Assembly: GCA_022508665.1 (NCBI GenBank)
Contig: JAFLUT010000004.1
Coordinates: 1 to 60,145 of the forward strand
Length of the DNA stretch: 60,145 nucleotides
Direction of reading: 5' to 3'
DNA from: Prevotellaceae bacterium
GTDB lineage: Bacteria; Bacteroidota; Bacteroidia; Bacteroidales; Bacteroidaceae
This document shows positions 17,303 through 25,702 of this stretch, piece after piece. Every line of letters begins with the position of its first letter. Positions within the stretch are counted from its first letter, which is position 1. The translations under genes were made by a program, and so were the position numbers. Below the pieces are notes generated by a model that was not told the origin of the DNA, ran no database searches, and worked only from the letters and a program-made list of their open reading frames with translations.

Positions 17303-17451
17303 TAATCCATTTTGCTATAAAAATAACTTCTTTAGGTGTTATTTTACGACTCTCTCTATTGTATTTTAGACAAGATAAATCACTTTACCATTTTACTACA
17401 TACCTTCCTTTTTGTTTCAAGACACTCATGAATTCATTTTTTCATGCAGAC

Positions 17452-18693
17452 TCATTCCTTCCATCTTTTTGAGGTCTTCTGGAAAAAATCAATAGGTTGG
17501 ACGTGAAATTCTAAACCACTTGTTTCGCTTGAGAGTCGTCTGGCATGATTTATAATTTCTACAAAAGTCTTTGGTAGAATGATATTTTCCACATCAAAGG
17601 CTTTATCAAATAGTGGAGCGATGTATTCATCTTGAAATCCTGCAATCCCACACCCTATTCTTGTTACATAAAATGTAAGATCAGAATGTTTTTGGGCGAA
17701 TTCGATGAAATCATCAACGTATGGGCGAATGGTTTCCACTCCTCCTTGCATGGTAGGAATGGCATAAGACCGTCCTTGTAAACCTACTCCTTGCCCCCAC
17801 ACGGCACCAAAGCGACTATAGGCAAGACGAGCTGCACCACCGCCATGCGAACCTGCAAGATTACTGCCAAAGACGAAGATCTCATTTTCTCTAAGCTCCG
17901 ATATTCTTTCGGGGGTATATTCTCTGTTATACATAATTATTTTTATTGCTGTATGATAATCCATATTCGCCAATTCAGCTAAAACTGTACAATAGGTTGG
18001 CAACAGATTGGCTCTTGCCAGCACACCTTTCTCTCCATGCATATCTCCATATGTCGGTATGCACAACGTAAAGCAGGCAATATCCTCCTCGTCATAGTCA
18101 TACGACTCATCGGGTTCTGCATCATGGGTGTATCCGTACACAGATTCATATTTCTCAAGCAGGCTGACAATACGATGAGCCGTCATAATATCAATGCCAA
18201 GATCATTCTCCACTGTAAAGTGATATTGTTCCTTCCATCCTTCTTCTGTAATATCCAGTACAATGGCTAAGGCTATCTGGACATACCATTGTCGCATGAC
18301 TCTCATTACCTCATAGGCACCACCAGAGTCTTCCTCTTCGTCACCAGTAAACGCAACAACCACATTTTCATTCAGGTTTCCTTGAATCATGTCATATAGT
18401 ACGCAAGCATTGGTTAGACTGTTGTCAAAGGTACCTTTCATTATTCCACCTTTTACTTCTTCACAGAATAGTCTGTCATACACGCAGTCAACATGCGACG
18501 ATATCAGGATGACAGGTTGATTCCTTACAGGCTTCTTGCCATATATCCGACACAGCCGTCCATTATGTATAAGCTTATACTCCGTATTCTCTAACAATTC
18601 TTCTATTACTTGAAGCCTGTTGGTTACTGTGAAATTATGTCCATTGTCCTTGCAATCAACGGTTACTCTGCTTAAGATTTCATTTATTTCCAT
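17452..18693 (-). CDS. zinc peptidase-like / macro-like ADP-ribose module fusion
   Basis: The N-terminal 250 residues follow the M20/M28/M42 aminopeptidase pattern: SSHVDCVYD gives the first metal His-Asp, GTFDNSLTNA the bridging Asp, and FTGDEEEDSGGA the catalytic and metal Glu. The C-terminal 140 residues carry the motifs VFGSNLAGSHGGGAA, GLQGRSYAIPT and VTRIGCGIAGF, found in phage-type macro-domain-like proteins that bind ADP-ribose. Between 17303 and 17451 there is only AT-rich intergenic DNA. The combination of a metallohydrolase with an ADP-ribose-type module fits the surrounding DraG and NADAR-like genes. Substrate unknown. Confidence 0.65.
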   Translation of the reverse strand: MEINEILSRVTVDCKDNGHNFTVTNRLQVIEELLENTEYKLIHNGRLCRIYGKKPVRNQPVILISSHVDCVYDRLFCEEVKGGIMKGTFDNSLTNACVLYDMIQGNLNENVVVAFTGDEEEDSGGAYEVMRVMRQWYVQIALAIVLDITEEGWKEQYHFTVENDLGIDIMTAHRIVSLLEKYESVYGYTHDAEPDESYDYDEEDIACFTLCIPTYGDMHGEKGVLARANLLPTYCTVLAELANMDYHTAIKIIMYNREYTPERISELRENEIFVFGSNLAGSHGGGAARLAYSRFGAVWGQGVGLQGRSYAIPTMQGGVETIRPYVDDFIEFAQKHSDLTFYVTRIGCGIAGFQDEYIAPLFDKAFDVENIILPKTFVEIINHARRLSSETSGLEFHVQPIDFFQKTSKRWKE

Positions 18694-18725
18694 ACCTCAA
18701 ACCAGTTTTTTGTTTACAATTATTA

Positions 18726-19289
18726 CTATCGTTTATTCTTAACAATGTCTTCCGCCATCTTGCGCATTTCATCCAGTTCGTTGAAATTTTGAGTGTTTCT
18801 AAACTTGACAATGACTTTGGCTTTCTGGTCAATGAGACCATAGATTTCAATCTCCTCATCGTTTGTCATGCCAAAACTATCTTCGTCCATATAGTAACGT
18901 CCGTCTGGATTCAGCTGCCAGCTTACTTCTGCCACTCCGTTTTTAAAGGCACGGATGAAAGAGGGATAATGGAAAGACAGCCTCTTTGCCTGTTCTTGGG
19001 CATCTTTTGACAGGTTCTTCAGAGATTCCCAGTCAACATCATCTTCTGTTACTATCACAAGCTTCTGGCTGCCATCCATGAACTCGTAAGCGGACTTTGT
19101 GTTGTGGTTCAGTAGATAGCGTGGCTTCCACCAGCCCCACATACTCTCGTTGACAATGGCCATACCTTCCCCTAAATCCATTGTTTCGTATGGGCTTTCC
19201 TTGTACTTATCCGTGATAAGTATGTTGTATAGCCTTTCTTTCTCACTCTCACCCTTTATCATTTTGCTGATTTTATCGCATATATTCAT
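18726..19289 (-). CDS. hypothetical protein
   Basis: A soluble 187-residue protein, acidic overall, with no signal peptide, membrane segment or recognisable motif. The central part contains the aromatic run SMWGWWKPRYLLN. It follows the HD gene by 7 bases and precedes the peptidase fusion by 32 bases, so it is part of the same operon. The codon usage resembles its neighbours. I do not recognise it. Confidence 0.5.
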   Translation of the reverse strand: MNICDKISKMIKGESEKERLYNILITDKYKESPYETMDLGEGMAIVNESMWGWWKPRYLLNHNTKSAYEFMDGSQKLVIVTEDDVDWESLKNLSKDAQEQAKRLSFHYPSFIRAFKNGVAEVSWQLNPDGRYYMDEDSFGMTNDEEIEIYGLIDQKAKVIVKFRNTQNFNELDEMRKMAEDIVKNKR

Positions 19290-19296
19290 ATCTATT

Positions 19297-19914
19297 TCAT
19301 GTCTTATTTACGATTGTCTCTATTGCATTTATCATCTCTTCTGGAAGAGCGTACCGAATATCGTTCCGTTTTGCGTCAATAGATTCGAGAAAATGGGGGA
19401 GTTCAGACTGGTACACCTGCTTCATGCGTGCATTATCCTCATTGCCATGCGTAAACGAATAGGTGATGTTCGCTAACCTGTCGCACAGTTTTATGAAAGG
19501 TGCAAAAGCAGTTTCACGAATGCCCTGATAGTATTTCTCGCCGGCACGTTCTGCACGTGTACGTCCCTTGTCATTTGTCAGCGCATACACGATTTCCGCG
19601 GCAGTCAGTGACTGGTCATCGCCCATCCACCTCTTGGCAATCCGCATCACATCGTTATAAGTCAGACAGGCATCTTCAATACTATCATGGTAATAGGTTC
19701 CAAAAAACATGGGAAGAATGTCCTGTTCGCCAGTACAAACAACATGTCCATACTTGTAAACGGAATCGGCCACCATATCCAGATGGAAACCGTAGGGACG
19801 ATCACCGTCGTATGTCTGATTGACACTTGCATGAAGTGCGTGTGCACTTTCTTTGATTTGGCTTATCACATCGGCATACTTGTCAATGTAATGCTGAAAT
19901 TCGGTCTTTGTCAT
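19297..19914 (-). CDS. HD-domain phosphohydrolase of the (p)ppGpp-hydrolase type
   Basis: The HD motifs of RSH hydrolases are present in a stand-alone protein of 205 residues: FHLDMV (His44), YHDSIED (H76, D77, E80, D81) and KLCDRLAN near residue 140. This matches small alarmone hydrolases of the MESH/SAH kind, though other nucleotide pyrophosphohydrolases share the fold. Its start overlaps the end of the Nudix gene by four bases, so a nucleotide-clearing role together with that enzyme is plausible. It is the second alarmone-hydrolase-like gene of the window. Confidence 0.72.
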   Translation of the reverse strand: MTKTEFQHYIDKYADVISQIKESAHALHASVNQTYDGDRPYGFHLDMVADSVYKYGHVVCTGEQDILPMFFGTYYHDSIEDACLTYNDVMRIAKRWMGDDQSLTAAEIVYALTNDKGRTRAERAGEKYYQGIRETAFAPFIKLCDRLANITYSFTHGNEDNARMKQVYQSELPHFLESIDAKRNDIRYALPEEMINAIETIVNKT

Positions 19915-20621
19915 TTCCCGTTTACATTATAAAACTCCAACTTGAACCCTCTTTGTTTCATCTCATCATATTTCTCTTGGTTGAACTTGAAGAGACAGGC
20001 TTCTCTTTTGGGAGAGTTGAAAACGGTCTCGTCCAACTGTGTGAGTATTTCCAGATGTTTCATCTTGTTGTAGAAGTTGCGCCTGTCAAACTTCACATCA
20101 AGAATGGCTTCATAGAGTAGTTGCAGTTCTTTCATCGTGAATTTCTCTGGCAGCAGCTCAAAGCCTATTGGCTCAAAGTATATTTGCTTGCGCAGCTCTT
20201 TTTGTGCCATTTGCAGGATAAGGTCATGGTCAAAAGCCAATGGCGGTACTTCATCTAAGGCGAACCATTCGGCTTTTGCCGCATCATCCCCACCTTTTAC
20301 TTCTTGAATACGCACAAGTGCGTAGTATGCGATGGTAAGCACCCTTTCCCTTGGGTCACGATCTGGATCTGAAAAGGTGTGGAACTGCTTGATGTAGGCT
20401 CCTTCCAGACCGGTTTCTTCTTGCAATTCTCTCAAAGCTCCGGCTTCTGCCGTCTCATCCATTCTCAGGAATCCTCCGGGAAATGCCCAATGTCCCTTGT
20501 ATGGGTCTATGCCACGCTCAACCAGTAGTACTTTCAGCTTTGTTCCGTCAAACCCGAATATCACGCAGTCTGTCGTGACACTTGGGTGTGGGTACTTGTA
20601 GTGATATTTTAACTCTTCCAT
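19911..20621 (-). CDS. NrtR-like Nudix protein with C-terminal winged helix
   Basis: The Nudix box is complete (GGFLRMDETAEAGALREL followed by QEETGL) near residues 49-71. The C-terminal 90 residues (FTMKELQLLYEAIL, then DRRNFYNKMKHLEIL) are the winged-helix typical of NrtR regulators, which bind ADP-ribose in the Nudix domain and repress NAD-related genes. The box looks catalytically complete, so the protein may also hydrolyse an ADP-ribose-type substrate. Its gene is the first of the operon that runs through the HD, macro-like, NADAR-like and DraG genes. A paired operator overlaps its promoter. ADP-ribose as effector is inferred from family and context. Confidence 0.85.
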   Translation of the reverse strand: MEELKYHYKYPHPSVTTDCVIFGFDGTKLKVLLVERGIDPYKGHWAFPGGFLRMDETAEAGALRELQEETGLEGAYIKQFHTFSDPDRDPRERVLTIAYYALVRIQEVKGGDDAAKAEWFALDEVPPLAFDHDLILQMAQKELRKQIYFEPIGFELLPEKFTMKELQLLYEAILDVKFDRRNFYNKMKHLEILTQLDETVFNSPKREACLFKFNQEKYDEMKQRGFKLEFYNVNGK

Positions 20622-20624
20622 ATT

Positions 20625-20704
20625 GTTCTCGTGTAATTCTTACGCAAAATTACTGGTTTTATCTTAATTTACCAAATTTTTGAGCGTAAAACTTACACGA
20701 GAAC
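20625..20704 (-). promoter_or_regulatory. Nudix-operon promoter framed by two GTAAnnnTTAC operators
   Basis: A Bacteroidota promoter is visible on the minus strand: TTTG (20673-20676), a 20-base spacer, and TAATTTTG (20645-20652). It is bracketed by two 21-base arms (20625-20645 and 20684-20704) that are inverted copies of each other with 19 of 21 matches. Each arm itself contains a GTAA-N3-TTAC palindrome (20633-20643 and 20686-20696). Two regulator dimers could thus clamp the promoter. The nearby NrtR-like protein is the natural candidate, giving autoregulation of the ADP-ribose operon; binding is inferred only from position and symmetry. Confidence 0.7.
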
Positions 20705-20712
20705 TTCAAGTT

Positions 20713-21909
20713 TTATTTCACTATTTCCCCTTTTCCATTGACTATTACCTTGTCATAGTTGGTGGAGGTGCAGAGGTATAAGTCATTACCAATGGCATCA
20801 ATGTCCTTATATAGTGGCATAGTCACGATACGACCGTCTGTCGTCATCAGTCCCTCATAGCCCTGTCCTGCAACGTATGCCCTTAGGCGGGCAGTAGCCA
20901 TCGGATGGTATGACTCTACAACAGGAACATCATACTCATTACCTTCTCCATCATTCGTTTCGCGACGGTACAGAATTTCATCCTTCTCGTATTCCAGAGC
21001 ACGGACACCGGAAATGTAGAAATCATTGATAAGCGTTCCTTGTATATCATACTTGCGCATAGTATGGTCTGACATTGTCACATCAATCGTGCCGTCATTG
21101 ATATAGATGAAACACTCCATCATAGGAATTATAGGCTTCAGATCTTTATCAAAGACTGCCATCTCTTCCCCTTTCTTCACTAACCACATCCTAAAGTCAT
21201 TAGTTGGATAGATAGAGCTGTATTCCATCGGTAATACGATATTGCCCGTCTTGTCCATCAGACCACACTGCTCACCGTCATTCGTATCGACAACGCAGTA
21301 GTCGCCATGAAATACATAGCCTTCCATATTTGGGATATAAGGCATCTTCTTGTCGATTACCACCTTGCCAGTTGCATCAATGAACTTGATGTAACCGTCT
21401 TCCTCTACACTGGCAAGTCCATCAGAAAATATCCAGGCATGATCATACTTTGGCTCAATGATTACCTTGCCGGTATTCTTGCTGAAATAACCACGTTTCT
21501 TGCCATTGCTGAAGCAAATGAGAGTATCCTTACCTGTCGGCTTGGCAATCCATGCTACATGCTTCAAGTATTTCTCGCCAGTACGGATATTGTAAACATA
21601 ACCTTTGCCGTCATCATGGTTATGGAAGTAGATGTCACGGCTGATATAGGTCTTGCCGTAACAATATGAGCTGTCACAAATGCCATACTGCCTGTCATAC
21701 CATCTCCATGCTTCATTGATAAACGCCGCAATTATCAGAAAGGCAATCGATGCCATGACAATCGCCGCACTTGTCGCAAACAGTCCCCAGACGCATTTGG
21801 CAAACTTACCATCACGCTTGTAACCGAACAGGCCAAAGAACCACCCTAAAGCCTGACAAATGCCTTTCCATAAAACGGAGAAGAACATTTTTGTTGATAC
21901 TTTTTTCAT
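20713..21909 (-). CDS. single-pass membrane protein with WG repeats
   Basis: A hydrophobic stretch near residues 43-65 (GLFATSAAIVMASIAFLIIAAFI) anchors the protein. The remaining 330 residues comprise several WG-type repeats, such as GKKRGYFSKNTGKVIIEPKY, GYIKFIDATGKVVI and QCGLMDKTGNIVLPMEYSSI. WG repeats are thought to form beta-rich interaction surfaces. It is the last gene of the operon that starts with the guanylate-kinase-like or YbjN-like genes, separated by 32 bases from the latter. Its counterpart at 2151-3623 also joins membrane segments to a WG unit. Confidence 0.65.
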   Translation of the reverse strand: MKKVSTKMFFSVLWKGICQALGWFFGLFGYKRDGKFAKCVWGLFATSAAIVMASIAFLIIAAFINEAWRWYDRQYGICDSSYCYGKTYISRDIYFHNHDDGKGYVYNIRTGEKYLKHVAWIAKPTGKDTLICFSNGKKRGYFSKNTGKVIIEPKYDHAWIFSDGLASVEEDGYIKFIDATGKVVIDKKMPYIPNMEGYVFHGDYCVVDTNDGEQCGLMDKTGNIVLPMEYSSIYPTNDFRMWLVKKGEEMAVFDKDLKPIIPMMECFIYINDGTIDVTMSDHTMRKYDIQGTLINDFYISGVRALEYEKDEILYRRETNDGEGNEYDVPVVESYHPMATARLRAYVAGQGYEGLMTTDGRIVTMPLYKDIDAIGNDLYLCTSTNYDKVIVNGKGEIVK

Positions 21910-21941
21910 TTTGATTTACTTTATATGTTAATAATTTTTTG

Positions 21942-22349
21942 TTATAATGTCTCATCCTTCAGATCTTTCTGATACTTGTAATACTGACTCCTCATCAGTC
22001 CAATCATTCGAAGAGATTTCTTGATGCTATATCCCAAAGCCTCGTCATTTGCATAGAAAAACTCACAAGTCCCGGACACGCTTTTAAATGTTTTATTAAC
22101 ATAGATCTTTACCAACTTCAACTCACGTGTCATCTTATTGCAAATGGCAAGAGCTAAACTTTCTTCACCTTCTTTAATGTCGATAAATTGAGGGAGGATA
22201 ACGGATAAGTAGTTGTCCCCTTCCTCGTTATCTAACAGAAAAAAGACATGCTTCATCTGGTAAAGAATGTGGATGTCACCATCATCGTCGTATTGCGGTT
22301 TGTAACCCATGCTTTGAAGTATGGATGCTACATTTTCCTTTTTGTTCAT
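21942..22349 (-). CDS. YbjN-like small protein (pair copy 2, short member)
   Basis: Homologue of the 132-residue protein at 6176-6574. Shared features include the N-terminal KK-E helix, MGY(K/R)P, DDDGDI, LPQF, the invariant stretch NKMTRELKL and a CEF segment. It stands 12 bases after its longer partner and before the WG membrane protein. The two pairs appear to derive from duplication of a two-gene cassette; this copy is more AT-rich. Function unknown; the conservation of the whole pair suggests a two-component complex. Confidence 0.55.
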   Translation of the reverse strand: MNKKENVASILQSMGYKPQYDDDGDIHILYQMKHVFFLLDNEEGDNYLSVILPQFIDIKEGEESLALAICNKMTRELKLVKIYVNKTFKSVSGTCEFFYANDEALGYSIKKSLRMIGLMRSQYYKYQKDLKDETL

Positions 22350-22361
22350 ATCACCATATCG

Positions 22362-22829
22362 TTAGTTATTGTCACTCAGTAAATCAACATCTCCAACTAT
22401 GCAGTCACCATCATCAATGCGATTCCCGTTGATAGCATCCGCATCATTGTCATTGTTTGTGTTCTGGCCTCCATTTCTTAGGAAACGGACAGCATGTTCG
22501 AGATGAAATATCATTTTAGGAAGCAGCTTCTCGAAGTCTTCATCTCCAATCATCTCACGCTCATAGAACAGCCACATACTGTTGTTCACTTCATTAACCT
22601 TAACGTATTTCAAAGTCGAATTGAGCTTATCTATGACTTGATAGAACTCTAATTCATCAGAATCAGATTTGTCGAAAACGGCAGGAATGGTAATACAGAG
22701 AAATTCTTCATCACCATTGTTCATCCATAGGTAGTGAAGACTTTCATAGTCAAATCCGTACCCCACTTCCTCCATGTATTCCATCGCGAAACCAAGGTTC
22801 TGGAATGCATTCAAGATTTTTTCCTTCAT
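22362..22829 (-). CDS. YbjN-like small protein (pair copy 2, long member)
   Basis: Homologue of the 150-residue protein at 6595-7047, with the same beginning MKEKIL, GYGFDYE, the stretch LNSTLKYVK, and WLFYERE near the middle. The C-terminal tail is again strongly acidic (rich in Asp and Asn), but the sequence of the tail differs. It follows the DUF1232 gene after 56 bases. Unlike copy 1, no AAA+ gene is adjacent; a guanylate-kinase fusion occupies a comparable upstream place. Confidence 0.55.
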   Translation of the reverse strand: MKEKILNAFQNLGFAMEYMEEVGYGFDYESLHYLWMNNGDEEFLCITIPAVFDKSDSDELEFYQVIDKLNSTLKYVKVNEVNNSMWLFYEREMIGDEDFEKLLPKMIFHLEHAVRFLRNGGQNTNNDNDADAINGNRIDDGDCIVGDVDLLSDNN

Positions 22830-22885
22830 AATTTTATGTCGTTGGTATTTTTATTTGGTATAAGTGAAATCTGACAGTAACAGAC

Positions 22886-23242
22886 TTAGTTCATGACTTC
22901 TATGTAAGGCGTATATTCCCTAAACCAACGGTCAAGAATTTCATCCGCTCTTCTTTCCATTTCCGGAGTGATATACTTGCAGACTTTCTGATAGGCTACT
23001 GTTAGAGAGACGACCTCATCTAACCATCCAATGATTGGGAGTCGTTTGGCTGAGATCAAGTCAATAGGAAGCACTACGTATGCAATAGCTGAAGCCAGCA
23101 TGATTTTCTCGGATTTTGGTGTACTGCCACTATTCATTACGAACCAAAGGAGCAATACAGGACGGGTACTTGCTCTACCGACTTTCTTTGCCCAAGAGCC
23201 GATCTGCTCCAACAAGACACTGTATCCATTATTGTTATTCAT
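22886..23242 (-). CDS. DUF1232 (YkvA-like) membrane protein
   Basis: The start is placed at the ATG at 23242, 13 bases past the stop of the kinase gene; a longer reading from 23353 would run deep into that gene. The DUF1232 signature appears at residues about 45-80: SEKIMLASAIAYVVLPIDLI followed by PIIGWLDEVV. The domain is a short amphipathic membrane segment with an Asp pair. The function of DUF1232 is not established. The neighbours suggest an association with the YbjN-like pair and the guanylate kinase fusion. Confidence 0.72.
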   Translation of the reverse strand: MNNNNGYSVLLEQIGSWAKKVGRASTRPVLLLWFVMNSGSTPKSEKIMLASAIAYVVLPIDLISAKRLPIIGWLDEVVSLTVAYQKVCKYITPEMERRADEILDRWFREYTPYIEVMN

Positions 23243-23255
23243 ATCGTATTGCGTT

Positions 23256-24239
23256 TTAGTTGTCACACTCATATAGGTATTCCTTAACAATCTGGAGAAT
23301 TTCTGCTTTTGCTTTGTCCAAATCGTCGTTAACCAAGATGTAGTCAAAATCATCCTTGTAGGTCATCTCCGACTCAGCCTTGGCAACACGCTCTTGGATT
23401 TTTTCCACGCTATCAGTACCTCGTTGCTCCAGTCTTTTGCGAAGTTCTTCAACAGAAGGTGGCATGATGAATATGCTCTTCATGTTCCTACCGTAGATAG
23501 ATTTCAATTTCGATGCTCCATTGGCGTCAACATCGAAAAGAGGCATCTTGCCCTGCTTTTCGATGGCTTCCACATTCTGAGCCAAAGTTCCATAGTATGT
23601 ATTTTGATACACCTGATTATATTCAAGAAGTGCATTGTCCTTGATATATTCCTCAAACCGTTTCTGGCTGACAAACTCATAGTTCTCTCCGTTAATCTCG
23701 CCATTACGAGGCTCGCGAGTGGTTACTGAGACACAATATCCGAGATCAGAACCCAATTCAGAGAGAAGGTACTTGATCAATGCTGTCTTACCAGCACCAG
23801 AAGGGCCACATACAAGAAGCTGCTTGTTTGTCTTTGAATTGTCTTCTTTTGTACATAGGATTGTCATGGTCATCTTACTCTTTCCTTTGCCGTTACCCAT
23901 ACCCCACAGAATCTCCTTGTCCTCTCCGAGAGATTCAAAGAATTCATGGATTAAGTTCATTTGTTCCATCATGAACTCATCTGTTTTAGGAAGCATTATA
24001 TGAACAAGATAGTGGGTACTTTCCATAACTTGCTCACGTGATTTCAGATCCCTAAAGAAAGTGGTCATGAAATCAGGAATGCTCTCACCTTCTTCCTTAC
24101 TCTTCTGATACATCATTCCAGACTTGCCTCTCAAGGCAAAACGGACATCATTCGAATCAATACAAATGAGTTGTGGTTCAAAAGCCACCTCGTTGCTAAT
24201 TTCGTTAATCTTGGTTGAATTGATTTTCGTTTCTTTCAT
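23256..24239 (-). CDS. guanylate kinase-like domain with a 140-residue N-terminal extension
   Basis: Residues about 142-327 form a guanylate kinase: P-loop CGPSGAGKT, the GMP-binding VTTREPRNGEINGENYEFV, and the lid with EQRGTDSVEKIQERV. Guanylate kinase converts GMP to GDP. The extra N-terminal domain is unknown; it contains a DVRFALRGKSG stretch and may bind a regulator. Housekeeping Gmk proteins are about 190 residues, so this is an accessory version. Placed in a block with two alarmone hydrolase-like proteins, a role in guanine-nucleotide balance is plausible, but that is inference. Confidence 0.8.
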   Translation of the reverse strand: MKETKINSTKINEISNEVAFEPQLICIDSNDVRFALRGKSGMMYQKSKEEGESIPDFMTTFFRDLKSREQVMESTHYLVHIMLPKTDEFMMEQMNLIHEFFESLGEDKEILWGMGNGKGKSKMTMTILCTKEDNSKTNKQLLVCGPSGAGKTALIKYLLSELGSDLGYCVSVTTREPRNGEINGENYEFVSQKRFEEYIKDNALLEYNQVYQNTYYGTLAQNVEAIEKQGKMPLFDVDANGASKLKSIYGRNMKSIFIMPPSVEELRKRLEQRGTDSVEKIQERVAKAESEMTYKDDFDYILVNDDLDKAKAEILQIVKEYLYECDN

Positions 24240-24333
24240 TTTACTTTGTTATTATGTCAAACTTTTGTTTTGTTTCTGTTAGGGACGTGATAATTTCAGT
24301 CAATCTATCATCATTGGAGGGAATCTTTAACAA

Positions 24334-24790
24334 TTACCATGGAATCGTGTCATCAGTTACCAGACAAGCATTTGCACACATGAATGTGAACGCCTCAAAA
24401 AAGTCTTTGATAATTTTTTCCATCTGATCCTTGGGTATGTCTTTGAATCCTTTTAGGCAATATGTCGGTGACACGATGTATGACTTACCATCATTCCATT
24501 CTCCGTCATAGTCCTTGTGGAAATGTTTCACAACATCCATGACAACATCAAATTGTTCTTTGGTAAGTTCACCATTGAGCCCCACGACCATTTCAATGAG
24601 ACAGAAAGTTTCTTCCTCTTCATCCACATCAATAAGATAGTCGATATAATCTTTTTAAAAGAATACAGTGTGCCATCATTTTTGAGTTCACATCCAAGTG
24701 CTTCAAGAACCTTGGCTATTTTTTTAATGTCTTTGTTTTCTTTCTCATACCATATATTCTTTGAATGGTTTATATTCTTGAAACATAATT
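24334..24790 (-). pseudogene. frameshifted small acidic protein
   Basis: The longest open part (24627-24334, 97 residues) begins in an acidic DEEEETF run that is not a natural start. Upstream, the other two frames continue protein-like sequence: MFQEYKPFKEYMV in one, then NKDIKKIAKVLEALGCELKNDG in another, joining at the A-run near 24651-24660 to DYIDYLIDVDEEEE. At least one single-base change, probably two, breaks the frame. I do not recognise the family. It lies between the LMW-PTP gene and the guanylate kinase gene on the same strand. Confidence 0.5.
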
Positions 24791-24810
24791 GAGCAGACCT
24801 GTTAATCTGA

Positions 24811-25287
24811 CTAGCTCTGGTCTGTTGCTATAGTAGCTCTTAACTTGGAGATAATTGCCTTGCATCCAGCTTTGATGTGTTCAGCTACATCTTTATAGAT
24901 GGCGGGAGATGCATAATTGGGATCTCGCACCTCGCTGTTCAAGCCATAGGCATACATATCAAACAAAACAATTCTATCCCAATGGGAATAATCGAGGACA
25001 CGAGTTATCTCGTCTCTGTGGTGGTGCTCAAAGACGATAATCTTATCAGCTTTCATAAGGTCATCTCGACACATGTGCTTGGTTGTTCCTTCCATGATGT
25101 AACCCATCTCCATAGCAGTTTGCACCATCTGATCGTCACGGGGATTGACACCCCAATCCAACGTTCCACATGACCAAACTTCTACATCTTGAATGTTTGC
25201 TTCTTTGAGCAGTTGCTTCAGGACGGCTTCTCCAAAAGGCGACCTGCAAGCATTGCCCGTGCAACAGAATGCAATGTTGTAATTCAT
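24811..25287 (-). CDS. low-molecular-weight protein tyrosine phosphatase
   Basis: The N-terminal P-loop CTGNACRS is the C-x5-R-S signature of LMW phosphatases/arsenate-reductase fold proteins, with Cys8 and Arg14 for catalysis. Later the general acid lies in RDPNYAS near residue 121. The protein is 158 residues, the usual size. It should remove phosphate from tyrosine or arginine residues; the sequence cannot decide between those. It is the most upstream gene of the Block A operon on this side. Confidence 0.85.
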   Translation of the reverse strand: MNYNIAFCCTGNACRSPFGEAVLKQLLKEANIQDVEVWSCGTLDWGVNPRDDQMVQTAMEMGYIMEGTTKHMCRDDLMKADKIIVFEHHHRDEITRVLDYSHWDRIVLFDMYAYGLNSEVRDPNYASPAIYKDVAEHIKAGCKAIISKLRATIATDQS

Positions 25288-25389
25288 AATTATACGCTTT
25301 TATGTTATTATTAAGTGATTTATTCTCTGAAAAGATATTCATTACAGACAGCACAACTTACATTCATATTCATTTGTTAAGTAGGTGAG

Positions 25390-25483
25390 CAGAATTAGTT
25401 TATACAAACTGATTGCATTGCTTCCCCTATAACAACATTTCTATTAAATGACTTGTGATATTGTTTCATATAAACTAATTCTG
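25390..25483. repeat. inverted repeat in the non-coding stretch 25288-25702
   Basis: Fifteen-base perfect arms (cagaattagtttata at 25390-25404 and tataaactaattctg at 25469-25483) are separated by 64 bases; with one bulged base they extend to about 20. The stretch 25288-25702 has no convincing gene on either strand. The repeat lies about 100 bases upstream of the tyrosine phosphatase start. It may be a regulator site pair or the ends of a very short degenerate mobile element; no target duplication is visible. Confidence 0.4.
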
Positions 25484-25702
25484 TACAGTTACTTAGTCTT
25501 TATTTTTATTTCTTATTGAAGGAACTTGTGACCACTGTTTATAGGATGGCATCGGCTACATATATCTATCAAAAAAAGCGGAAAAATCAAAATAGACTCT
25601 TCCGCACCATGAAACCTATTATCTGAATGGTTATGATACTTCCTTCGCGCAGATAGTTAGAAGCAGCATCAAGTTCTTGCCATTTTCGTTATTTTTTATA
25701 CC

